A stretch of 60,238 bases of DNA from positions 1 to 60,238 of the forward strand of contig NZ_JACJPV010000026.1 of NCBI RefSeq assembly GCF_014696225.1, given 5' to 3'. The notes under the pieces are model-generated. The model was not told the DNA's origin and searched no databases. It saw only the letters and a program-made list of their open reading frames with translations. Position 1 is the first letter of the stretch; each line of letters starts with the position of its first letter. This document shows positions 8,749 to 18,495 of this stretch, piece by piece. The translations under genes and the position numbers were made by a program. This stretch comes from Anabaena sp. FACHB-1237 (GTDB lineage Bacteria; Cyanobacteriota; Cyanobacteriia; Cyanobacteriales; Nostocaceae).

Positions 8749-9981
8749 GTGGCACAAGTTATATTAGAGAACGTTTATAAGAGTTTTTCTCCTCGTCATG
8801 AGTCTGACGAACAAGCTGAAAATCTGGCGGTTTTAAGACGAATCAATTTAACAATTGCTGATGGGGAATTTATTGTATTGGTTGGACCTTCGGGATGTGG
8901 TAAAAGTACATTATTGAGGTTAATTGCTGGGTTAGAAGAGATTACTGGGGGGAATATTTATATAGGCGATCGCTTGATCAATGATTTACCTCCTAAAAAT
9001 AGAGATATCGCTATGGTATTTCAAAATTATGCTCTGTATCCCCATAAAACTGTGTATGAAAATATTGCTTTTGGGTTACGTCGTCGTTTAGGAAAAAATC
9101 ACAATAAGCAGAATAAAATATCCCAATGGGGAGAGAATTTATTAACAGGAATGACCCGAAAACTACCTGAGAAATTGAGGTATTTTTCGGCGGAGGAAAA
9201 TATAGTTGATCAAAGAGTGCAACAGGTTTCCCAGTTATTGCAAATTGAATCATTATTAAACAGACTACCAAAACAATTGTCAGGAGGACAAAGACAAAGA
9301 GTAGCATTAGGAAGAGCGATCGCTCGTAACCCGCAAGTATTTTTAATGGATGAACCGTTATCTAATTTAGATGCAAAATTGCGAGCAGAAACCCGGACAC
9401 AAATAGTTAAATTACAGCGACAATTGGGAACAACTACTATTTATGTAACCCATGATCAAACTGAAGCGATGACCATGGGCGATCGCATAGCGATAATGTC
9501 AGCAGGACAAATTCAACAAGTGGCAAAACCATTAGAATTATATAATTATCCTGCCAATATTTTTGTAGCACAATTCATTGGTTCCCCCCCCATGAATTTT
9601 ATTTCTGTGCAATTTAATGGACCATTACTAATTACCCATCCACACTTTCGTTTTACGTTACCAAATACGTGGGCAAAAGCCCTAGAAAAGTATGATGGAA
9701 AAACATTAATTTTAGGTATTCGTCCAGAACATTTTAATTTGAGTGTACCTGCAACTAAAAATCTACCTGTGAAAGTAGAACTAGTAGAAAATTTAGGAAA
9801 TGATACTTTTTTATCGGCAAAAATTCATGATCCTGATGTAGAAACTAGGGTAGATCAAAATTTACAAATTCGTATTCCTCCTGATAAAATGGTGAGCATA
9901 AATGAACAAATATGGTTATCAATTAATCCTGAAAAGATTCATTTTTTTGATCCAGAAACAGAATTAGCAATTTATCCTTGA
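8749..9981 (+). CDS. MalK/UgpC-type sugar ABC transporter ATP-binding protein
   Basis: 410 residues from a GTG start (8749). It has Walker A GPSGCGKST (~46-54), Q-loop AMVFQNYALYPHKTVYENI, signature LSGGQRQRVALGRAIARNP (~177) and Walker B VFLMDEPLSNLDAKLR. The C-terminal ~130 residues form an OB/TOBE-like regulatory domain with GIRPEHF. A ~55-residue insertion rich in K, N and E separates the Q-loop from the signature. The length suits carbohydrate-importer ATPases of the MalK group. No permease or binding protein is nearby, so it may energise importers encoded elsewhere. The substrate is unknown. Confidence 0.9.
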   Translation: MAQVILENVYKSFSPRHESDEQAENLAVLRRINLTIADGEFIVLVGPSGCGKSTLLRLIAGLEEITGGNIYIGDRLINDLPPKNRDIAMVFQNYALYPHKTVYENIAFGLRRRLGKNHNKQNKISQWGENLLTGMTRKLPEKLRYFSAEENIVDQRVQQVSQLLQIESLLNRLPKQLSGGQRQRVALGRAIARNPQVFLMDEPLSNLDAKLRAETRTQIVKLQRQLGTTTIYVTHDQTEAMTMGDRIAIMSAGQIQQVAKPLELYNYPANIFVAQFIGSPPMNFISVQFNGPLLITHPHFRFTLPNTWAKALEKYDGKTLILGIRPEHFNLSVPATKNLPVKVELVENLGNDTFLSAKIHDPDVETRVDQNLQIRIPPDKMVSINEQIWLSINPEKIHFFDPETELAIYP

Positions 9982-10011
9982 TCAAGAGTTGATCAATAAT
10001 TAATTCAGCAA

Positions 10012-10491
10012 TTAATTCAGCATTTCCCAAGTAGAAAACGTGGCAGCTTGTCCACAAAGTTGCTGATGTTCATCTAATAAATTCCAGAGGATACCATCAG
10101 GAATAAAAAAGCGCTGACCTTTAGTAGAAATTCTTACTACCTGATAATTACAAATACCCTGTTCTTGGCAATTTTTAATAATGCGATCGCGTTCTGCTTG
10201 TTCTATGGGTTCTGCACTTTTACGGGAGGGTAATTTGATCAACTCATCCCAGTCTATTTCCCATAAACTTAAGGCCATTTGATTGCCATAATTAAAAATG
10301 GGATCATCGGCATTAGTGTGAGATAATACTGGAAAATCGGCATGAAATAATCTTGCTGCTATTTCTTTATCTGTTCCGTTTGTGTCAATTAAATGTTTAC
10401 CAGTCCAATGATAGTAACTATTGAGGATAGTGAGACTTTGAGTAATGACTGATATTTGTTGATAAATTATCTGAGTTTGATGATTAGTCAT
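10012..10491 (-). CDS. MEKHLA domain protein
   Basis: 159 residues that look like one PAS-like MEKHLA domain over nearly the full length. Visible landmarks are HADFPVLSHTNADDPIFNYGN, LWEIDWDELIKLPSRKSAEP and the C-terminal RFFIPDGILWNLLDEHQQLCGQAATF. MEKHLA domains also occur at the C-terminus of plant HD-ZIP III factors, where a sensory role is suspected. The stand-alone bacterial form has no established function. It is transcribed away from the ABC gene, with which it converges. Confidence 0.85.
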   Translation of the reverse strand: MTNHQTQIIYQQISVITQSLTILNSYYHWTGKHLIDTNGTDKEIAARLFHADFPVLSHTNADDPIFNYGNQMALSLWEIDWDELIKLPSRKSAEPIEQAERDRIIKNCQEQGICNYQVVRISTKGQRFFIPDGILWNLLDEHQQLCGQAATFSTWEMLN

Positions 10492-10496
10492 GATGA

Positions 10497-10599
10497 TACA
10501 GCACTTTTGGAGTAAATGAAGTACACAAATTTTAGAGGGTAGTTTTAAAAATTGAAGTTCAATCGCTTAGTGTACCTCATAAACCTCGAATATGCTGTA
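10497..10599 (-). mobile_element. MITE-like element, family D, copy 3
   Basis: It begins TACAGCACTTTTGGAG and ends CGAATATGCTGTA. Read on the minus strand, its end matches the left arm of the 6910 copy (TACAGCATATTCGA, then a shared GAGGTACAC). It lies directly upstream of the MEKHLA start, so it may contribute to or displace that promoter. Confidence 0.5.
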
Positions 10600-10636
10600 A
10601 CTTTGAATTAAAGGAGAAAAAATCTAGAAATGAAGT

Positions 10637-10740
10637 TAAGCTGTTGTGCCTTTAACTTGAATAATTAATACAAGCAAGATGCTTGTGCTACTGTAACTTC
10701 AGGTTTTTTAATTATACAGTGAGTGCTGCACATTAGCTTA
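10637..10740 (+). mobile_element. MITE-like element, family A, copy 2
   Basis: A 104-bp copy nearly identical to 2062-2165, with both TAAGCT/AGCTTA tips intact. It sits in the 680-bp gap between MEKHLA and accD, which also holds copies of families B and D but no gene that I can support. Confidence 0.75.
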
Positions 10741-10935
10741 CCACCAAAAATCACAATAGTAGATCAATCTCAAGATTTAGAATATTGAAGTCTGTAGAAT
10801 TGTCTCAAAGTATGTATGATTGTATCAGTAATTGTAAAATATTCTTAAAATGATCCTGTACATCCTTAAATCCCTGGATATCCTAATTTGTGACAAATAA
10901 AAAATAGGAAAAAGAATTAATTATCAATTATCAAC

Positions 10936-11082
10936 AGCACTTACGCAACTGGCACATTAGTAGGGTGTGGTTCGACGAGACTACTAACCACGTCAGACAG
11001 TATAAGTCATGTAAGTAACCAAATTGTTCATATCTGACGCACCCTACAACAGATTTTGTACTCTGAAACTTGCATAAGTCCT
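10936..11082 (+). mobile_element. MITE-like element, family B, copy 1
   Basis: About 147 bp. The left tip is ACTTACGCAACTGGCACATT and the right tip CTTGCATAAGTCCT, a diverged inverted repeat of each other. Internal segments GTGTGGTTCGAC, ACCACGTCAGACAGTATAA and TCTGACGCACCCTAC recur in the other family-B copies. It lies 3' of accD. Confidence 0.7.
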
Positions 11083-11171
11083 AATCAATTATCCTACGCA
11101 TTCAGCCATCAGCTATACCGATAGCTGAATACTTATCAATGATCAATGATCAATTCTTTCTGCATATCTTC

Positions 11172-12122
11172 CTACTCAACTACAGAATGACTTAACTTCA
11201 TACTTTCCCATAAAGCCATATTTGGTGCAGTAGGTAAAGGTTGATGTAAAGATATTAATTGTGCCAAAGTATTTTTTAACTGCGTTCGAGGTACAATATC
11301 ATCCACAAAACCATGTTTTAACAAATCCTCAGCCGTTTGAAAATCTTCCGGTAATTTCTCCCGCAAAGTTTGTTCAATTACCCTTCTACCAGCAAAACCT
11401 ATAGTTGCTTTTGGTTCAGCAATAATAATATCACCTAACATGGCAAAACTCGCTGTTACACCGCCAGTAGTGGGATTTGTTAACACGGGAATATACAACA
11501 GTTTCGCATCTTGATGTTGTTGTAACGCACCGGAGATTTTCGCCATTTGCATTAATGATAACATCCCTTCCTGCATTCTCGCGCCACCGGAAGTACAGAC
11601 TATAACCACAGCATACCGACGTTGTGTAGCTTGTTCAATTAAGCGAGTGAGTTTTTCCCCCACTACAGAACCCATACTACCACCCATAAACCGGAAATCC
11701 ATCACTCCTAAAGCTATGGGTAGGCCGTTAATTTCTCCTAAACCTGTTTTTACAGCATCCACTAATCCTAGCTTATCCTGCATTTCTTTGAGGCGATCGC
11801 TATAAGGTTTTCTATCCTTAAATTGCAAAGGATCAGTTGGCCGTAAATGATCATCTATAGATTTCCATGTACCAGGATCAATTAACTGTCGAATCCGTTC
11901 ATCACTATCCACACGATTATGATGACCACATTCTGCACAAACCATTTGATTAGCTTTTAAATCTTTTGTATAAGATAAAACACCACATTGGGAGCATTTA
12001 TGCCATAAACCATCTGCTATTTCCCTTTCTTGACGTTCTAAATTAGAATTAGTAGATTTGCGACGGTTTGCAAACCAATCAAATAGAGACTTTAAACCAC
12101 GTGATTCTTCGTTGTTTGCCAT
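11172..12122 (-). CDS. accD: Acetyl-CoA carboxylase carboxyltransferase beta subunit
   Basis: 316 residues, the normal length. The N-terminal zinc ribbon is complete (CSQC at ~42-45, CAEC ~19 residues later). It is followed by the crotonase-like carboxyltransferase core, with [41 protein letters not shown] and the [15 protein letters not shown] acyl-CoA site. With the alpha subunit (AccA) it moves the carboxyl group from biotin to acetyl-CoA, the first committed step of fatty-acid synthesis. It stands alone here, since accA is not in the window. It starts at MANNEES, with no competing upstream start. Confidence 0.97.
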   Translation of the reverse strand: MANNEESRGLKSLFDWFANRRKSTNSNLERQEREIADGLWHKCSQCGVLSYTKDLKANQMVCAECGHHNRVDSDERIRQLIDPGTWKSIDDHLRPTDPLQFKDRKPYSDRLKEMQDKLGLVDAVKTGLGEINGLPIALGVMDFRFMGGSMGSVVGEKLTRLIEQATQRRYAVVIVCTSGGARMQEGMLSLMQMAKISGALQQHQDAKLLYIPVLTNPTTGGVTASFAMLGDIIIAEPKATIGFAGRRVIEQTLREKLPEDFQTAEDLLKHGFVDDIVPRTQLKNTLAQLISLHQPLPTAPNMALWESMKLSHSVVE

Positions 12123-12535
12123 TTTTATCTTAATTTAGTAGTAGGGATGGGTTAAAAAGTAACCACCGGAAAAGGTTGTCACCACAATTGTAGATTTTCA
12201 ATTGAAGATTTATAAATAATTGACAATTGGTAATTGATAATTGGTGATTGGTAAAATGATTATCTATCATTTATTGCCTGCCATATATTACCAAAATAGT
12301 AAATCTTCATAACGTCATATCAATTACATTAACGAGTGACTCTTGAGTATGGAGTGCAGACTACTGACTCCTGACTCCTACAGGACTTACGCAACTGGTA
12401 CATTGGCAAGGTGTGGTTCGACAAGCACACCAACCACGTCAGACAGTATAAATCATCTGCATAACCAAATTGTTGATATTTGACGCACCCACTCAACAGA
12501 TTTTTTAGTGTGACACTTGCGTAAGTCCTATCCTA
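12123..12535. other. Intergenic region between accD and the prepilin peptidase
   Basis: It contains short AATTGGTAATTGATAATTGG simple-sequence tracts (12225-12260) common in this genome and a complete family-B element at 12382-12529. No ORF or RNA gene is supported. Confidence 0.6.
12382..12529 (+). mobile_element. MITE-like element, family B, copy 2
   Basis: This is the best-preserved copy at 148 bp. The left tip AGGACTTACGCAACTGG pairs with the right tip CACTTGCGTAAGTCCT. It ends 7 bp from the prepilin peptidase stop codon, so its palindromic end could form the 3' hairpin of that mRNA. Confidence 0.75.
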
Positions 12536-13363
12536 TTACACCAAAAATAGTTTCATATAACCAGATAACATATTTTCCCCTACAAATAGCGTAATTACAG
12601 CACCTAAGGCCAAAAAAGGACCAAAGGGTATTTTTTGATCTCTGGTGCGCCCTAATAGTAAAATAGCTCCTATACCAATCACAGCACCGATAAAACAACC
12701 TATAAAACTTGCTAAGAGTAAATATCGCCATCCCAGCCATGCTCCCATCATAGCCGCTAATTTTGCATCCCCCGAACCCATCGCAGCTTTTTTAAATATT
12801 ATAGAACCTAATACAGCAATACCATCAAATAACCATATTCCTAAAGTTGCCCCACCTATACTAGTCATTAAATGTTTAGCTACGCCTACACTAGAATTAG
12901 CCGATAATAAACCTAACACAAGATGAAATACAATTCCTGCAACTAACCCCGACTTAGTAAGCTGGTTAGGTAAGGTCATTGTATCAAAATCTATCATTGA
13001 TAAGGCTAATAACCAGCTACAAAAAGCCCAATAACCGATAGTCAAAGGAGAAAATTGAAAAACCCAAAATACCGCTAAAAAGATTAATCCCGTAAAACCT
13101 TCTACCAATGGATAACGACTAGATATCTTTGTTTTGCAAAAATGACATCGTCCTTTTAACCATAACCACCCAAACACAGGTACATTCTGATAGGGTTTTA
13201 ATCTATTTAAACATTTAGGACAACGAGAAGGCGGCCATAACACCGACAAACCAGCAGGGAGACGGTAGATAACCACATTGAGAAAACTACCCACAGAAGC
13301 ACCAACAGCAAACACAAATACACCTACAAGTATATTTGTGACAGCATAAACAAAACTATCCAT
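12536..13363 (-). CDS. pilD: Prepilin peptidase / N-methyltransferase (type IV pilus leader peptidase)
   Basis: 275 residues and strongly hydrophobic, with about seven to eight membrane spans. The N-terminal domain carries the zinc-type CPKC and CHFC pairs of the methyltransferase part, after GSFLNVVIYRLP. Two aspartates mark the aspartic-protease active site: MIDFDTMTLPN and GSGDAKLAAMMGAWLG. It cleaves and N-methylates type IV pilins and pseudopilins at the inner membrane, as needed for motility and DNA uptake. No pilus genes are adjacent, which is usual for cyanobacterial pilD. Confidence 0.95.
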   Translation of the reverse strand: MDSFVYAVTNILVGVFVFAVGASVGSFLNVVIYRLPAGLSVLWPPSRCPKCLNRLKPYQNVPVFGWLWLKGRCHFCKTKISSRYPLVEGFTGLIFLAVFWVFQFSPLTIGYWAFCSWLLALSMIDFDTMTLPNQLTKSGLVAGIVFHLVLGLLSANSSVGVAKHLMTSIGGATLGIWLFDGIAVLGSIIFKKAAMGSGDAKLAAMMGAWLGWRYLLLASFIGCFIGAVIGIGAILLLGRTRDQKIPFGPFLALGAVITLFVGENMLSGYMKLFLV

Positions 13364-13414
13364 ATTTTACAAAAGTGATTAAATGATTAACTTAATTAAA
13401 ATAACTAATCATCA

Positions 13415-13729
13415 CTAATATACATAGGATTCAATTTGACTTAATGGTACGAAACACTCCTGTGGAAGTAATACTGGACACCCGGTAAAAATCACTTTAC
13501 CGCGATAAGTGACACGGCTAATAGCGACTCCGGTAGCCCTTCCCTGGATTTCTGGGTGTACCTCACAGTAGGTATAATAAATCTGACTTGCTGCCCTAAT
13601 CAATGTAGGATCAACTAGAGGCAGATGGCGTTTGGGAGGGGCAAAATTTGTTTGTTCTTGTTTTAAAGCGTACACTATAATTTTTGGTGTTGATTTTATA
13701 GATTTTGATAGATTTTGTTTTGAAGTCAT
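13415..13729 (-). CDS. Small conserved hypothetical protein
   Basis: 104 residues from the ATG at 13729. The open frame continues upstream to 13792, but that part is made of an ATTGGTAATTGG-type intergenic repeat, so I reject it. The sequence has a basic N-terminus and a compact C-terminal half with PLVDPTLIRAASQIYYTYCE and GRATGVAISRVTYRGKVIFTG. I recognise no catalytic motif or membrane segment. It lies between leuB and pilD on the same strand. The function is unknown. Confidence 0.7.
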   Translation of the reverse strand: MTSKQNLSKSIKSTPKIIVYALKQEQTNFAPPKRHLPLVDPTLIRAASQIYYTYCEVHPEIQGRATGVAISRVTYRGKVIFTGCPVLLPQECFVPLSQIESYVY

Positions 13730-13821
13730 GTAAGGTAATTGGTGATGGGTAATTGGTAATTGGTAAGTAATTCTTGCACTGTCACCTGTCACCTATAACC
13801 TGTCACCTATCACCGCACTTA

Positions 13822-14907
13822 TTATAATTCAAGAATTTGTAATAGTGCATCACCCATAGCACGACAACCAACGAGTTTCATTCCTGGGGACATAATATCT
13901 CCTGTGCGATAATTTTGTTGTAAAACCTGTAACACTGCATTTTCAATTAAATCTGCTGCCTGTGGTTGGTTTAAATCGTAGCGTAACATCATTGCCGCAC
14001 TTAATACCTGTGCCAAAGGGTTGGCTTTATCTTGTCCAGCAATATCTGGTGCTGAACCATGAACGGGTTCATAAACTCCTGGACCATTAGCACCCAAACT
14101 AGCAGATGGTAACATTCCTATACTACCAGTTAACATGGCGGCCGCATCAGAAAGAATATCACCAAATAAATTACCAGTAACGATGGTATCAAATTGTTTA
14201 GGAGCGCGAACTAATTGCATGGCGGCATTATCTACATACAAGTGAGATAGTTCTACTTCGGGATATTCCGCAGCTAATTTTGTGATCCCTTCGCGCCACA
14301 GTTGGGATACTTCTAATACATTGGCTTTATCAACAGAACAAAGTTTTCCTCCTCGTTTTTTGGCTGTTTCAAAGGCAACTTTGCCAATTCTGTGGATTTC
14401 TGACTCGCTGTAAACCATCGTATTTACACCACGTTTTTCTCCGGTTTCAGTAGTAAAAATACCTTTAGGCTTACCAAAGTAAATACCACCAGTTAGTTCA
14501 CGTACTACCATGATATCTACTCCGTCTACTACCTCTTTTTTCAAAGTAGAAGCATCTATCAATTGAGGTAAAATTTTCGCAGGACGTAAGTTAGCAAATA
14601 GTTCTAAACCTGCCCTTAGTCCTAATAAGCCTGCTTCTGGACGTTTGTAAGAAGGTAGTGTATCCCATTTGTAACCACCAATAGCAGCAAGTAATACAGA
14701 ATTACTGTTGCGACACATATCTAAAGTAGCAGATGGTAAAGGTTCCCCAGTTTCATCAATAGCTGCACCACCAATTAAAGCAGTCTGAAAGGTAAATTTC
14801 AGATCAAAGCGTTTACCAATAACATTTAATACTTCCACTGCTACGGACATAATTTCTGGACCGATGCCATCACCAGGAAGTAAAGTAATATTGTAGTTTT
14901 GAGTCAT
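13822..14907 (-). CDS. leuB: 3-isopropylmalate dehydrogenase
   Basis: 361 residues from the ATG at 14907 ([19 protein letters not shown]). The 24-codon upstream extension is not family-like. It has the nucleotide/substrate motif [10 protein letters not shown], substrate loop [26 protein letters not shown], catalytic lysine in [15 protein letters not shown], metal aspartates in NLFGDILSD, and NAD-binding [13 protein letters not shown]. It oxidatively decarboxylates 3-isopropylmalate in leucine biosynthesis, in the cytoplasm. It may share a transcript with the small downstream gene. No leuA, C or D is in the window. Confidence 0.97.
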   Translation of the reverse strand: MTQNYNITLLPGDGIGPEIMSVAVEVLNVIGKRFDLKFTFQTALIGGAAIDETGEPLPSATLDMCRNSNSVLLAAIGGYKWDTLPSYKRPEAGLLGLRAGLELFANLRPAKILPQLIDASTLKKEVVDGVDIMVVRELTGGIYFGKPKGIFTTETGEKRGVNTMVYSESEIHRIGKVAFETAKKRGGKLCSVDKANVLEVSQLWREGITKLAAEYPEVELSHLYVDNAAMQLVRAPKQFDTIVTGNLFGDILSDAAAMLTGSIGMLPSASLGANGPGVYEPVHGSAPDIAGQDKANPLAQVLSAAMMLRYDLNQPQAADLIENAVLQVLQQNYRTGDIMSPGMKLVGCRAMGDALLQILEL

Positions 14908-14980
14908 AGTTAGGTTTTGTGGAGATTGTAAACAGATAAGAAAGATATCATACCGCAGTTTGGAAAAGATCCCTTGCAAA

Positions 14981-15013
14981 AGATCCCCGACTTCTTTAAG
15001 AAGTCGGGGATCT
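14981..15013. repeat. 33-nt perfect palindrome, copy 1
   Basis: AGATCCCCGACTTCTT and its exact complement are separated by one base. Sister copies lie at 32943, 43025 and 45950, with a split version at 34672. Between copies the fifth base pair changes as a pair (C-G, T-A, A-T), which keeps the stem intact. Confidence 0.85.
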
Positions 15014-15204
15014 GAACTTTTGAATGTTTATAAATGACATCTTTTGTGATGGAATATCAGATGATTTTGTAAATTAATGAAAGTCATAGCAGCAGATGAA
15101 TTTTATGCTGTAGAAATCCAAGTAAAAACTCGTTCTATATTGCCAGAAAATTTAAAAAATTATCATCAAATATCATCATAAAACAAATTAAATTTCATGT
15201 TAAT

Positions 15205-15325
15205 AGGACTTATCTAGGGTGTAGTTCCACAAGCTCACCAACCACGTCAGACAGCATCAATTATGTCAATAAATAAATTCTTGATACCTGACACACCCTA
15301 CTAATGTGCCAGTTACGTAAGTCCT
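15205..15325 (+). mobile_element. MITE-like element, family B, copy 3 (short form)
   Basis: It starts AGGACTTATCTAGGGTG, lacking ~20 bases of the usual left arm, and ends CCAGTTACGTAAGTCCT. The internal ACCACGTCAGACAGC matches other copies. Its right end resembles the left tip of the full-length form, inverted. Confidence 0.65.
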
Positions 15326-15446
15326 GTTTCATTTTCCGAAACAAGGGTAAAAATTGTTGTATAAGTAAGTTAGTTTATATCATGCTGAATTTTCTGGACT
15401 TGATTTTTCATGTCTGTGATACCCTTTATACAGCATTTTTACAGCT

Positions 15447-16397
15447 ATGGCTAAAGAAATCGCAATTCGTACTAATGGACTAACCAAGCAATTTGAAAAA
15501 CATATTGCTGTAAATAATGTTGACTTAGAAATCCAAGTGGGTGAAGTTTATGGGTTAATTGGTCCTAACGGTGCAGGTAAAACTACTTTAATTAGGATGT
15601 TAGCTACTGCGGAAGAACCTACTACTGGTGAAATCTATATTAATGGAGATAAATTATTAAGAGATCAAACAAATCTTAAAATTAAACGTCGTTTAGGATA
15701 CTTACCGGACGACTATCCACTTTATGAAGATTTGACGGTTTGGGATTATCTGGATTATTTTGCGCGTTTGTATCGTTTAACGGGAAAACATCGAACTCAA
15801 CGTTTACATGAAGTTTTAGAACTAATCCAATTAGTTAATAAACGTCATAGTATGATTTCTACCCTATCACGGGGGATGAAACAACGTTTGAGTTTAGCCC
15901 GTACTATTATCCATGAACCCATTTTACTGCTTTTAGATGAACCCGTATCAGGACTTGATCCTATTGCGCGGATGCAGTTTAGAGAAATTATTAAGGCATT
16001 GCAAGAAGCAGGAATGACAATTTTAATTTCTTCCCATGTTTTAAGTGACTTAGCAGAGTTATGTACATCTGTAGGCATTATGGAATTAGGGTTTTTGGTG
16101 GAAAGTGCTTGTTTGCAACATCTTTATCAACGTCTATCTCAACAGCAAATTTTTATCTCAACTTTGGGTAATTTAGATGTATTGATAAGTGAGATTAAGA
16201 ATTGTGATTTAGTGTCAGAATGGGAGGTAATTCAGGGTAGAAATAGTATCAGAGTGAATTTTTCTGGTAAGCCGGAAGATAGTGCGAATTTATTGCGATC
16301 GCTTGTTAGTGTAGGTATTCCTTTAACAGAATTTCATTGTACACAAGAAGACTTAGAAACCATTTTCTTAAAATTAGGACATAAACAAGCATCGTAG
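15447..16397 (+). CDS. ABC transporter ATP-binding protein (ABC-2 exporter type)
   Basis: 316 residues. It has Walker A GPNGAGKTT (~39-47), signature-region LSRGMKQRLSLARTIIHEP (a variant LSRGMKQR in place of LSGGQ), Walker B LLLLDEPVSGLDP and switch His in LISSHVLSDL. The ~90-residue C-terminal tail is typical of ABC-2 exporter ATPases. It is followed 156 bp later by a matching membrane protein at 16554, so the two likely form one exporter. The substrate cannot be read from sequence. The start is the ATG at 15447 (MAKEIAIR). Confidence 0.92.
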   Translation: MAKEIAIRTNGLTKQFEKHIAVNNVDLEIQVGEVYGLIGPNGAGKTTLIRMLATAEEPTTGEIYINGDKLLRDQTNLKIKRRLGYLPDDYPLYEDLTVWDYLDYFARLYRLTGKHRTQRLHEVLELIQLVNKRHSMISTLSRGMKQRLSLARTIIHEPILLLLDEPVSGLDPIARMQFREIIKALQEAGMTILISSHVLSDLAELCTSVGIMELGFLVESACLQHLYQRLSQQQIFISTLGNLDVLISEIKNCDLVSEWEVIQGRNSIRVNFSGKPEDSANLLRSLVSVGIPLTEFHCTQEDLETIFLKLGHKQAS

Positions 16398-16553
16398 TAA
16401 CTTATCAGCTATCAGCAGTTAGCAAAAAGTTGATATTTTGGCTATCTTTTTGGATTTTTTGGATTTATTTTATCAATAAAAAACAATTTCCATGTCGTTA
16501 ACTAACCGCTAAAAAATGAAAATAAACACTCACAAACTTTGGAGTAATTAACC

Positions 16554-18395
16554 ATGTTGATGAATTTTATAGACAAATTAACAGACAGAATAGGAGAAGC
16601 TAATCCCCAACTATTTCGAGAAGTAAAAGGGAGGTTTAACCCCTTAAATTTGATTCTAGTAATGGGATCATCTATACTTGTGCAACTGCTAGTTTTCCTC
16701 TATCAATTAACTAGTTTTCCTGGGGATAAATACTATCTAACCGATACGTACTGTGAATTTAATAAAGTATACAATGGTAGCCAGCAACAACTTTATAGCT
16801 TGATTAATTCCTTGGAAAGTAAAATTTCTAATTATCAGCAAATTACCCTTTCTGATCCTACCATAATTCCCAAATTACAGGAACAACTGCAACAAGCGCA
16901 AACCGAGTTAAGTCACCTGAATAACTATGTAGCTAAAAACTTTTGTCCTCCGAATCAAATCAACTATACATTATGGTGGAGAGATCATTGGGAATATTAT
17001 TTTCTCACATTTACTGTGATTTTCATTTTCACATTACTAGTAGCAGGAACTTACACCCTAATTCACGACTTATCCAAAGAAGAACAACGAGGAACATTAA
17101 ACTTTATTCGTTTAAGTCCACAAGCAGAAACCAGTATTTTAACTGGCAAAATGTTAGGAGTACCCAGTTTAATATATCTTGGGATTTTGATAGCTATTCC
17201 CTTGCATATAGTTGCAGGAATTGGTGCAGATATAGCATTTAGTTACATTGTTAGTTATTACCTAACTTTGATAGGCTCTGGCATTTTATTTTATAGTGCC
17301 GCCATTTTATGTGGCCTACTAAATCGTTCATTTAGTAATTTTTTATCCTGGTTAGGAAGTGGTTCTGTTTTGCTGTTTTTGTTCATGACAATGGCTTGCA
17401 CATATTTCTATCCCTATGATAATGACATAATCCAAAATCCTTTTTCTTGGGTGAGAATACTTAGTCCTTGGGAAATTACGAATTATCTTTTCCCTAATTT
17501 ATTTGGTTATTCCCATGATTCTGGAATGAAAAAATTGATGTTTTTTGCCTTACCAATTGGTAGCAATACTTTTACATTGTTGCTATTTCACTTAGCTAAT
17601 TATGGCATTTGTTCCTATGGAATTTGGCAAGTAATTAAACGTTGTTTCCGTAATCCCAATACGACAATATTAAGCAAGAAACAAAGTTATGGACTAGTGG
17701 CATTTTTGCAAATCATGTTTTTAGGCTTATCTGTCCCAGCAATAGGTGAAAGACAAGATTTAGATGCTTTATATATTGTGATGTTTTGTAATTTTGTCTT
17801 AGTTTTGTGCCTAATATTGATTTTAGCCCCACCTCGTCAAACTATTCAAGATTGGTCCAGATATCGCCATGAAGATGAACTTAAAAAGTCCAGATGGCAA
17901 GATTTAATGTTTGGTGAAAAAAGCCCTGCTATTGTGGCTATAGGCATTAACCTTTTAATTGTCACCATACCTTTAGCAATTTGGATTTTCACTATTCCAG
18001 AAAGTCTTTATCGTTATGATAATTTACCACAGATCAAAGTATTATCGGAGATGATTTTCTGTGCTAGTTTAATCATGCTCTATGCCACAGTTGCCCAATT
18101 AGTGCTATTGATGAAAAATCCCAAACGTTATGTTTTTGCGGTGCTTGCTGTGGGAGGATTAATCTTTTTACCACCAATTGCTCTGGCATTTTTGGGCATT
18201 AGACAATATGATTATCCCATTGTTTGGTTATTTTCTACCTTCCCTTGGTTTGGTTTACAAGAACTAGGGTTAGAGACTATTTTCATGGCATTATTAGGAC
18301 AAATGACTGTTACTGCTGTGTTAAATTTCCACCTCTATAAACAGATGAATAAATTAGGAGAATCTGCAACTAAAGCCTTATTAGCTTCGAGATAA
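16554..18395 (+). CDS. ABC-2 type transporter permease
   Basis: 613 residues with about twelve hydrophobic segments. The N-terminal cytoplasmic stretch NPQLFREVKGRFNPLNL leads into the first span. A ~90-residue coiled periplasmic loop (ESKISNYQQITLS to SHLNNYVAKNF) follows, then the exporter-like segment LSKEEQRGTLNFIRLSPQ before the next spans. A GGAG sits nine bases upstream of the ATG at 16554. It is probably partnered with the ATPase at 15447. A perfect hairpin follows the stop. The substrate is unknown. Confidence 0.85.
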   Translation: MLMNFIDKLTDRIGEANPQLFREVKGRFNPLNLILVMGSSILVQLLVFLYQLTSFPGDKYYLTDTYCEFNKVYNGSQQQLYSLINSLESKISNYQQITLSDPTIIPKLQEQLQQAQTELSHLNNYVAKNFCPPNQINYTLWWRDHWEYYFLTFTVIFIFTLLVAGTYTLIHDLSKEEQRGTLNFIRLSPQAETSILTGKMLGVPSLIYLGILIAIPLHIVAGIGADIAFSYIVSYYLTLIGSGILFYSAAILCGLLNRSFSNFLSWLGSGSVLLFLFMTMACTYFYPYDNDIIQNPFSWVRILSPWEITNYLFPNLFGYSHDSGMKKLMFFALPIGSNTFTLLLFHLANYGICSYGIWQVIKRCFRNPNTTILSKKQSYGLVAFLQIMFLGLSVPAIGERQDLDALYIVMFCNFVLVLCLILILAPPRQTIQDWSRYRHEDELKKSRWQDLMFGEKSPAIVAIGINLLIVTIPLAIWIFTIPESLYRYDNLPQIKVLSEMIFCASLIMLYATVAQLVLLMKNPKRYVFAVLAVGGLIFLPPIALAFLGIRQYDYPIVWLFSTFPWFGLQELGLETIFMALLGQMTVTAVLNFHLYKQMNKLGESATKALLASR

Positions 18396-18448
18396 ATATG
18401 CAACGGAAGTTGGCAAATTTGTAGTAGGGCGTTTTTATTGCCTAGAGT

Positions 18449-18495
18449 AAAGAAGTGATATTTTTTTGAAAAAATCAAAAAAATATCACTTCTTT
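18449..18495 (+). terminator. Long perfect hairpin after the ABC operon
   Basis: A 21-bp uninterrupted inverted repeat, AAAGAAGTGATATTTTTTTGA and its complement, with a loop of a few A residues, followed by TTTT. It is 54 bp past the permease stop and is a good candidate intrinsic terminator, although the stem is very AT-rich. The rest of the gap to 18726 shows no ORF. Confidence 0.65.

Larger units (their letters stand above)
14908..15446. other. Intergenic region upstream of leuB and the ABC ATPase
   Basis: It holds a 33-nt palindrome (14981-15013), a short open stretch near 15077 too small to support, and a shortened family-B element (15205-15325). Promoters for the divergent leuB and ABC operon must lie here, but I could not assign them. 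Confidence 0.5.

Noticed and set aside
9011..9307. 98-residue minus-strand frame inside the MalK-type gene
   Set aside because: It lies fully within a well-supported ABC ATPase and shows no protein features.
16943..17242. 99-residue frame inside the ABC permease gene
   Set aside because: Shadow frame; the permease frame is continuous and has clear membrane segments.
18446..18460. Partial match (GTAAAGAAGT-AT) between the mini-array spacer and the hairpin after the ABC operon, considered as a guide target
   Set aside because: About 12 matching bases of low complexity are expected by chance in AT-rich DNA, and there is no promoter or toxin at that site.
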